64,000 nt of DNA from Lepidurus packardi (Eukaryota > Arthropoda > Branchiopoda > Notostraca > Triopsidae): NCBI GenBank assembly GCA_023053545.1, contig JAKZAN010000001.1:124001-188000 (forward strand), in the 5' to 3' direction. Below the pieces are notes generated by a model that was not told the DNA's origin, did no database searches, and worked only from the letters and a program-made list of their open reading frames with translations. Position 1 is the first letter of the stretch. Every line of letters starts with the position of its first letter. The position numbers and the translations under genes are program-made. Of the stretch, positions 57,100 through 64,000 are shown piece by piece.

Positions 57100-58000
57100 C
57101 ATGTCGGAGGAGGTACCTCAGATGGGATAGAGTGAAAAGGAGCTCATGTAAAACGACCGTGTTAGAGACGACCGAGCATCTAACGGCTTATATCGGAGCA
57201 GAGCTAAGAAGCCCGGGTAGGTCTGACTCGAATCGCTTGCCCCGTCAGTTTTCATTGTTGGATAAGCACTTTCAGACGTTTTTTTCAGCAATTGACAAAA
57301 GGGCTAAAATCGTTTGGATGAGGGAAACAACATTTAGACTTGCTCTGAACGCGCTTTAGAAAATGAATTTTTCAATCTGTCGTCTGGACACGCATAAACT
57401 ATTCCCCGTACTGGGACTAAGTTAACGATCTTTAGCGTCCCGTCTGGCCTAGAGGTAGAACCCTAAACCACTTGCCACTTTTCATAGTTTGGTCTTTACA
57501 TGGTATCTAATATCCACAGTGTCAGTGATAGATTCTTCTCAGATGACTTGAGCAAATTAAAGTCGTTAAACTTACAAGAGTGTCACCTGAAGGTTGAGCT
57601 AATCCAACTAAACGTTTGATTCACTCAACTCAACCTTTCGCAGTTAGATAAGGTTCCGTATGTGGACAAGAAAGCCAAGAAGCCAGACACTCGTTTGGCC
57701 TCAGTGCTCTGTAAACTGGAATCTTTATCCGTAATTCTTAGCGATTCCTCCTTATCGTTATCTCTTTCGATAACCCTGTATGAATCACCAATATGCCACC
57801 TGCCTCGGGAGTGTCGGATCTTTTCTCCTAACTAATGCGAATTTGTTGAATCTTTCCATACCGTTATCTGGTTTGTTGTCGCCAGCTGACGCAATAGAAA
57901 TTCTTGTCTGCGCAATCGGTGAACTCTAAATATGGATATGGCCTCTGTTCTGCTGTTCGCTGCTTGGGCTCCAAAAATCCAATGTTTACTTTTGTAAAGA
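57100..58000 (+). repeat. Degenerate repeat P1 with leucine-rich fragment
   Basis: Pairs with 58880-59960. Shared landmarks on the plus strand: AKIVWMRETTFRLALNAL (57300-57358), DLSKLKSLNLQECHLKVEL (about 57545-57600, leucine-rich-repeat-like) and a block near 57780 with ESPICHLPR. Frames are broken. The source gene is unknown; an LRR protein is likely. Confidence 0.5.
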
Positions 58001-58125
58001 AACTATTATTACCAAATTTCTATCAGTTTTCCTAATTAGCTCTCCGGACGAGTCAAAAAGCAAAACATTGTCTTGGATTCTTTTCCCTTCAACCAACAAG
58101 TCAACCATATAAACATAGAATACTC

Positions 58126-58400
58126 TTACACACACACTTGACAGTTCATTGAAATCTTAAAATACATAATAAGTTGTCTTCCTTTATAAAAAAAACACAG
58201 AAAATCCATTTTCTTCGTCGCAAACCGCCTGGGCAACAGGCATCCTATTGGCCTATAGGAGTCGTTCTGCAAGTCGAGGCACCTCCTAGAAGGACGAGTG
58301 TCGGTTCCATCTTTGGCATATGTAATGCTGTCAACGTCATAGGTAGCCATAAGGTTAGCTACGGCTTCGGTCGCGTTCGATGGAGTGAAAAGGGCCTTCT
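58126..58400 (-). other. Unrecognised exon-like open frame
   Basis: On the minus strand a frame from about 58400 reads NATEAVANLMATYDVDSITY, KDGTDTRPSRRCLDLQNDSY and LPRRFATKKMDFLCFFYKG. Composition looks protein-like, but there is no second copy and no family I recognise. The opposite strand is open too (58174-58521). Confidence 0.25.
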
Positions 58401-58529
58401 ATCCGCTAGAATCGTCAAAGATTGCCCTACTGCAACAATGTACGAACACAAAGTATATTTTGTTTTATTCCAGTTACGTAATAATATTTTTCTTTATTTC
58501 ATTGCCGAAAAGAAGGGTTAGTTTTTCTT

Positions 58530-58880
58530 TGAATGCGTATACCATATCACTTACGTGTCTAAGGCGGTATTCTAGTCCTCGTTCTCTGAACAGTTGCAAA
58601 GCATTCCATGCATTGCTACGTACGCATAGAAGCCGCACAGCGTTAACCAAGTACTACATTCATTGTTGTTTGCTTTTCCCGGCCTTTTTTTAGCCATGTC
58701 TGCAATAGCATGAAATGGACCACTTTCCAGCACCTGAAGAAAGTTTTACAAGTTAAAGTTTGAAGCTTAGGAACATTTAAAACTATTGAATCCAATCCAA
58801 GGAGATAGTATGGCTTTTCGAAGCTTCAGGATGAGTGGAGGAGAATGGAGTTGAAGGACGAGGACTTACTTTTGAACAGT
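58530..58880 (-). pseudogene. 3' end of a fourth NLR gene, decayed
   Basis: Homologous to the last LRR exon of A-C: the minus strand keeps NAWNALQLFRERGLEYRLRH where B and C read NACDAMHVFRERKLEYRLRY. Upstream parts are frameshifted and the rest of the gene is absent. With the orphan first exon at 56717-57016 it shows that further family members existed to the right of C. Confidence 0.7.
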
Positions 58881-59960
58881 GTGAAGCATAGCAAAGAGAG
58901 CATTCCCTCGGAAAGCCCGACCTGTGAAGCGTCCGTTAGGCATGCCGGAGCAAAGCTAAGAAACTCGGGCAGGTCAAACTCGTTTCGCTCGGCCCGTCGT
59001 TTTCACTGTTGAACAATGGCGAGACGGACCGGAGTAACGCGACATGTCCGGACTGACCCAACTTGCTTTCCTGCGTTCCCTTTTTTTACACTTAACGAGG
59101 CTACAAGCAAGTTGTGGACCCTTCTATTTTTTCAATATCAGGAAATGTGAAGAGTTACTGACGGAAGGAGTAGAATCGTCTGGATGGGGGAAGGAACAAC
59201 ACCATTTCGACTTCGTCTGAACGCGCTTTGTGAGTTTGGTTTGTTGTGGACACGAAAGACGGAGTTGACGATAAGCTTAAACTCACAGGCCAGTAAAAGC
59301 CGTGAGCAACGAGTTGGATAAGCGATCTCTAGGGAATCCATTTCGAGGGTTTTTTGGACTTTTTTTGACTAACCATATTTTTTTTTACTTTTTGGGTTTT
59401 TTTTTGACTAACCATATTCGCGCTATTCATAGTTTCGTCTGAACATAATAGTCGGTTCCTAATATCGGTAGCATTCATGGAACGAAAGTAATAACTAAAT
59501 CGAATAATTTCTCAATCTGTAGTATTAATGCTAGAGTCTTGAGATGACTGGAACAAACTCAAGTCGTTAGACTTGCATGAAATAAGAGGATCCAATTGAA
59601 GAATTCCTGGGTTCACTAAATTAAAACGTTTGGAGCTGCTCCGTCCTTATAGGCAAAGACTACTTATGTCGACAAGGAAAAAGAAAATAAGCCAGACACT
59701 TGACATCCCAGCCAACACGTTCAGGTGAACGGTCGCATTGTGGATTAACTTGGACCTCTTTCTCCGAACCATTTAGCTTTTCCTCCTCTCTTATCGTTAT
59801 CTTGAAAACCCTTTCTGAATCACCAACATGCCACCTTCCTCGGGGGGTCGGATCTTTCCTCCTAACTGTCGGGAATTTGTTGAATCATTTTTAGAATCGT
59901 TACGTGTTTTGTTGTCGCCAGCAGACGCGATTCAAGTTCTTGTCTGCGCCATCTGTGGAT
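58880..59960 (+). repeat. Degenerate repeat P2, partner of P1
   Basis: Landmarks matching P1: RIVWMGEGTTPFRLRLNAL (59175-59230), DDWNKLKSLDLHE (59540-59580) and SESPTCHLPRG (59810-59845). It contains a T-rich duplication near 59350-59420 (two copies of a TTTTTGACTAACCATATT unit). Decayed; function unknown. Confidence 0.5.
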
Positions 59961-60190
59961 GATGACATTTAACGGAGCAGAACTCAAAAGACTCCTTTGT
60001 ATCTTTCCATATCCAGATTTTCAAGATCTTTCCATTTCAAGATTTTCTGCAATTTCTGCAATAATAGCACGAAATTACAAGAATTAATTACACTTTAAGC
60101 AAACAATGAAAGGCGGAATCCAGAAAATCAGACTCGAGAAGCCAAAAAAAGCTTTGCATTCATTGACGCATCTTTGTTATAAACACTCAT
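59961..60190. other. Non-coding gap
   Basis: AT-rich, with a short local repeat (TTTCCATATCCAGATTTTCAAGATCTTTCC). No gene seen. Confidence 0.5.
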
Positions 60191-60204
60191 TCAATCATTT
60201 TTAA

Positions 60205-60352
60205 TTTGCCTTCATTAGGGACTTCATTATTCATTAGGGACTTCATATAGGGACTTAATTATCCCTTCATTGGGGACTTAATAGTTATTTAGGGACTTCA
60301 TTAGGGACTTCATTAGGGACTTCATTAATTTGCCTTCATTAGGGACTTAATT
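60205..60352. repeat. Tandem repeat of a CATTAGGGACTT unit
   Basis: About nine full or partial copies of a 12-bp unit, some separated by AATTTGCC. The TTAGGG inside is part of the 12-mer and not a run of telomere hexamers. Confidence 0.8.
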
Positions 60353-60781
60353 ACAGTTATCGTTAATTAGTGACACTTCTCGGTTAATCAGCAAGACACT
60401 CCCTTACAGCCAAAAAATGCCATGCAATAAAAAACAAAAAGGATATGGTTGACGTGAATTTCTTATTAAGTATGGGAATAAAATGAGGCCTGCGTTGTGT
60501 GTTGAGGTTTGGGGTAAGGGCCTTGTCCAACTTGATACAATCACTAGAAACAGAGGTCTTGTAAAATCGTCAGAATTTATTAAAAGGAAACGTTGCTACA
60601 AACTATAGCTAGTCACATGGGAATCGGCGAGAGTGCGAGAACAGGAAAACCGGCAGGGCTACCAACCCCTTGCACCCTTGGTCCAGAAAGATGCAAGAGG
60701 GTACAAAATGGGGCGGGAAAAGCAAATGTTTCAAGAAAGCAGTCAAATTCACAACATCCTCCCGCCGGCCAGAGATGCAGA

Positions 60782-61957
60782 TTACTGTTCTTCAGAAACA
60801 ATCTGCTGGATCCGCAAATTAGCTCTCTTGGCAGCTTGGCGCGAGGATCTTGCTCGAAGTGGTAGGGAGTCCTCAGTGACAGGGTTGGATTTACAATCTA
60901 AGGTGATTTCCATGGGGTACAAACGGGATAAAGGGCGATTCGTAGTACCGTTTGCAGTACGAAGTATGGCGGAACGGACAACTCCATCCAAACCCATACA
61001 GAGTTTAGTAACACGGCCGACTTTCCAGAATAACCTTTTTCCTTCGTCATGAATAAAGACAAGATCCCCTTCTTTAATCTCTATCGGTTTTCCGGATAAA
61101 AAATTGCAATGAGCAGACCGGAGAGCCGTTAGGTATTCTCGGGACCAACGATGCCAGAAATTTTGCAGGAGGGATTGTTGACAATGAAGGGCCTTTGAGA
61201 GGTCGCTCAGTTCTGATTTTTCGAAGGAAGACAAATCACAATGTAAAATAGGAAGGACTCTTCCATGTAAAAAATGAGAAGGGGTTAAAGGTTGATCGTC
61301 TTGAATATCATTAGAATTCTGGGTAAGAGGCCCATTATTTAATTGAGCTTCTATAGCTGTCAGCAAGGTGACTAAGTCCTGGACTTGGATGCGCGCTCTT
61401 CCTAAGGTTCTTTTCAGCAGGGACTTTGTCAATCCGACGAGTCGCTCCCAAAAGCCTCCGTACCAAGGAGCACGTTTAGGGATATGTCTCCAGGTGATCT
61501 TCTTTTGGGAGAGATATGAGGTAACGACTTGGGATGCCTGCAAATTCTTAAGAACGTTGGATGCGGCTTCAAGGTTCGTAGCCTTATCAGAAAGAAGTTC
61601 AAGGGGACAGCCTCTTCTGTTAATAAATCTCTGAAGAGCGTGAAGAAAGGCGACAGCACTCAGGTCGGTAACGAGTTCCAAATGAATTGCACGGATTTTA
61701 GCACATGTAATTAGACAGACATAAAATTTTACATCAACAGTCTCAGGAGACTTTACGGCAAAAATGGGACCCAAAAAGTCCAGTCCGGTGACTTCAAATG
61801 GAAACCCAGGAGATACACGGGAATAGGGCAAAGGCGCGGCTTCGGTCACATTGTAAGGCAAACCATTGAGACGTTTGCAGATCATACATTTACGAATGAT
61901 CTGCTTAATCAGTGGGAGAGCAGCAGGGACCCAAAAGCGCTGACGAATAAGCGTCAA
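60782..61957 (-). pseudogene. BEL/Pao integrase core and C-terminal DUF5641-like domain
   Basis: 391 codons, open. Cys-x2-Cys of the zinc domain (KCMICKRL), core with VTGLDFLGPI (first Asp), LELLSDKATNLEAA (second Asp) and APWYGGFWERLVGLTKSLLK (Glu), so the D-D-E triad is intact. The end has the BEL-specific C-terminal domain (GDLVFIHDEGKRLFWKVGRV, NRPLSRLYPME). This is the best-preserved enzyme piece in the window, though cut off from a working Pol. Confidence 0.9.
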
Positions 61958-62220
61958 AAGGCATTTGCACCAGAGTGTAAAGATTGACGATGGTAGTGGT
62001 GTATTAAGAGGGGAGTCAAAGGTGACTTCTTAGACAACAAGACCGGATGCCTCGCCGAAAATGTTAAAGAGGCATTCTGTATACGGCCTTTACAGCGAAG
62101 AACTGAGTTGTCATCGAGAAAGAGACCGAGTTGACGAATAATTGATAGTTTCGGCTTGGAAGTCTCTCGTTTCTCCTTGAATTCTTTAACTACTTCAGGG
62201 AAATTCGAAGCTTGAGCCAA
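61954..62220 (-). pseudogene. BEL/Pao integrase linker and zinc-binding start
   Basis: 88 codons with KLSIIRQLGLFLDDNSVLRC, GRIQNASLTF and the His-x-His region (HHYHRQSLHSG), matching the BEL block before the integrase core. It ends in TGA at a one-base frameshift; the next segment starts at 61957 in another frame (TLIRQRFWVP). Confidence 0.8.
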
Positions 62221-62246
62221 ACGAAAGAGCCAGTTCTCTGCTGTTT

Positions 62247-63329
62247 CTAGTTCTTTAGGTAGAAGGGGGCCAGTTGTCTATCCTTACATTTCAGGTTACG
62301 AACAAATCGGAGAACCCAAGATAATACATTTACCGTTTTGCTCCATGAGCTAAAACGAGAAAAAATGTTGGGAAAGACCGGATCCGGGGTATCTGACTCA
62401 CGGAGGGTAAGAGATCTGTTTTGGACTAAAAGGGATACAACATGACTCTGTTCAGGGTGGGTTTCGTTAAGCGAAGGTTGCTTCAGCAAATCAGGACCAT
62501 GGTTCCAAAGCACAGAATGTTGTAGTCTTCCCAAGGATACACCTCGTGTGAGTAAATCGGCAGGGTTCTCGCTGGAAGAGCAATGGAGTAATCGTGCTTG
62601 CAGTTTGACCATTAACTTCTGGATCTCATTAGCCCGATTTTCAAGTGCACGACGAGGGGGTCGAGTGCCGGTAGACCAATGGAGCGCAATGCGGGAGTCG
62701 GTCCGAAGGTAAACGGCTGGAATGTCTTCGAAGTGAAGACTTTGGAGAACGAAGTGAGCCAAACGGCACGCCAGATTCAGAGCTAAGAGTTCCAAATGGG
62801 GGAGGGTCAAAGACTTACGAGGTGCTACCCGGGATTTCGAAATGACGAACGAAGAGGAGCTTGCCGTGACTAAATAGGCAACAGCTCCGTACGCAAGCGG
62901 GCTTGCGTCCGCGAAAACGTGCAAACTAACCGACGATTTAAAAGAAGAAAAGTAAAAACGTGGAATTTGAAGTAATTCTAATCCCACAAAGTCTTTGACA
63001 AATTTCAGCCAAGGGGATTTAACTGACTCAGGGAGCGGGTCATCCCAAGCAAGTTGTAGTTTCCAGACCCGTTGCATAAGCAACTTAGCTACAACAACAC
63101 AACAACAGCATAACAACAACACAACAACATAACAGCACAACAACATAACAACATAACTAAGGTATCCTAAGGGGTCGAAGATGCTACTGATCTGCTTCAA
63201 AAGAATTCTCTTCGTCATAGTTGCAACATCCATAGACAAGTTAAGAGGGGGGTAGGATAAAAAATCTTCTTTTGGGGCCCAAAGAAACTGTTGCGTCTTG
63301 CGTATGAACATTGCATGTAGTACTGCCAA
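62247..63329 (-). pseudogene. BEL/Pao RT thumb and RNase H with in-frame microsatellite insertion
   Basis: Open frame of 360 codons. Thumb: LLKQISSIFDPLGYLS, then an insertion of about 24 residues made only of Val, Leu, Cys, Tyr and Met (encoded by GTT-rich repeats at 63089-63162), then AKLLMQRVWKLQLAWDDPLP. RNase H follows with LHVFADASPLAYGAVAYL and VYLRTDSRIALHW. The frame ends at a TAG in the linker; the continuation is at 61954-62220. Confidence 0.85.
63089..63165 (-). repeat. GTT/ATGTT microsatellite inside BEL pol
   Basis: Plus strand reads runs of ACAACA, CATAAC and AACAGC. It sits inside the RT-thumb frame, keeps that frame open and adds a hydrophobic Val/Leu/Cys tract. Confidence 0.9.
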
Positions 63330-63401
63330 GAGCTGTTGTACCTCTTGTGCTTTTCACGTAAAAAATGACGCCTGAGTTAAGCTATACCCAGCCTTATTAC
63401 C

Positions 63402-63765
63402 CAGTTGGTTTTACCGTGCTGTAGTCGCCAGGTTTGCTTCCAAATTCGTCTCCGTATGCGCCGTCTAGTATCCAGACGCTGGTGAAAGGCCTGTCTTTCC
63501 GGTCGTCGTATGCGTCTTTAAATTTGGCTGCGCAGCGAAGAAGTTCAGTCCCTGGATCCGGCCCGTCTATTTTTTGAATCTCAATGTCGATTACTTGTTT
63601 AAAAAAGGCAGCCCTTGTAGCGTAAGAGGAAGTTATTAGTATTACGACGAAACGGCTTCAACATTTGACTTAGTTTCTGCTGTGTTTCATTGAAGCTATG
63701 TTCTGATGTGATACAGCTGAATGGGAGTTCAATATTGCATGCATAACCCTGAGTTTGTTTGATAC
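63402..63765 (-). pseudogene. Exon of an unrecognised gene with one frameshift
   Basis: AG acceptor at 63766-63767 (CTTTTGTAG) and a GT donor after about 63402 (GTAATAAG). The exon reads GIKQTQGYACNIELPFSC, EHSFNETQQKLSQMLKPF, NTNNFLLRYKG, then, after a six-T run at about 63597-63602, continues one frame over with VIDIEIQKIDGPDPGTELLR, CAAKFKDAYDDRKDRPF and WILDGAYGDEFGSKPGDY. One extra T explains the shift. Both halves look strongly coding. I do not recognise the family. Further exons would lie to the right of the window. Confidence 0.5.
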
Positions 63766-63767
63766 CT

Positions 63768-64000
63768 ACAAAAGGTTCAGAAAGCCCAGTGTAAAAACCA
63801 GCGGCGAAGCAGTGCCCCCCCCTTGGCTACGTGACGGAGAACTCGTTTCCCCATAATACACGAGTAAATGGTGTGTGTAACTAGTAAACATTTGGAGCAT
63901 TTGGATACATTTGAGATGACTACCATTTGAATACCAACTTTCGCTGAAAAAATGCCGTCTGCCAATAGTAAGAGGTCCGAATCGTCACATTGGTTTTCTT
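63768..64000. other. Right edge, no feature recognised
   Basis: Probably intron upstream of the exon at 63402-63765. Only short frames are present. Confidence 0.4.

Larger units (their letters stand above)
60480..63325 (-). mobile_element. BEL/Pao LTR retrotransposon, second copy, 5'-truncated
   Basis: Minus strand: RT thumb, RNase H (62247-63329), integrase zinc-binding linker (61954-62220), integrase core and C-terminal domain (60782-61957), then a purine-rich tract (GGCGGGAGGA, about 60760) and a probable 3' LTR start (TGTTGTGAATTTGAC, 60758 leftward; its end near 60480 is uncertain). The gag, protease and RT palm are missing to the right, where an unrelated exon begins at 63402. It differs clearly in sequence from the left BEL element, so it is another family. 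Confidence 0.85.

Noticed and set aside
60205..60352. Interstitial telomere repeat (TTAGGG)n
   Set aside because: TTAGGG occurs only once per 12-bp CATTAGGGACTT unit and never in direct hexamer runs, so it is an ordinary minisatellite.

Overview
The window looks like nuclear DNA from an invertebrate animal. It has short GT-AG introns (about 54-150 bp), exon fragments of two animal genes (the neuronal adhesion protein Sidekick and a biogenic-amine GPCR), BEL/Pao, gypsy and LINE retrotransposons, hAT transposase pieces and NACHT-LRR (NLR-type) receptor genes. An arthropod, perhaps a small crustacean such as Daphnia, fits the intron sizes and element mix, but this is an inference. No rRNA, tRNA, CRISPR array or bacterial-style operon was seen.

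The main organising feature is a tandem segmental duplication with a period of about 20-21 kb. Three near-identical NLR genes lie on the minus strand: A (9983-13632), B (31005-34725) and C (51222-54968). To the left of each lies an unclassified module Y (7263-8560, 29401-30660, 45253-46520). To the right of each lies module Z with hAT remnants (14000-15060, 34885-35935, 55230-56640). A and B also share further right-hand sequence: a GPCR exon fragment, a LINE ORF1 and a gypsy element inserted in it. B and C are each preceded by another repeated stretch, module X (26840-29390 and 42724-45250).

Left to right: a decayed BEL/Pao element (1-4143); a motif-rich gap; a Sidekick pseudogene (5342-7262) joined directly to module Y; NLR A; module Z; a GPCR fragment; a LINE (17425-18134 and 22556-26290) split by a defective gypsy element (18139-22550); exon 1 of an unrecognised gene G as a pseudogene (26309-26800); module X; module Y; NLR B; module Z; GPCR fragment, LINE and gypsy copies; gene G in a rearranged, inverted form (40574-42340); module X; module Y; a unique stretch with a 12-bp minisatellite and LINE debris; NLR C; module Z with a 72-nt perfect palindrome; orphan NLR exons and paired degenerate repeats (56.7-60 kb); a second decayed BEL/Pao element (60.76-63.32 kb); and one exon of an unrecognised gene at the right edge.

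For each NLR I derived a spliced model from splice sites and reading frame. The exon lengths sum to multiples of three (3165, 3252 and 3111 nt), and the NACHT and leucine-rich exons are open in all three copies. These are therefore probably functional intracellular sensors of 1036-1083 residues. The first exon of B, the probable first exon of C and an orphan exon at 56.7 kb carry a short V-x-(V/I)-G motif in a Gly/Asn-rich context that resembles a RHIM-type amyloid motif; A has lost it. NLR C is a mosaic of A-like and B-like segments. The rest of the window is mostly transposon debris and broken gene copies, as expected of a rapidly evolving immune-receptor cluster.
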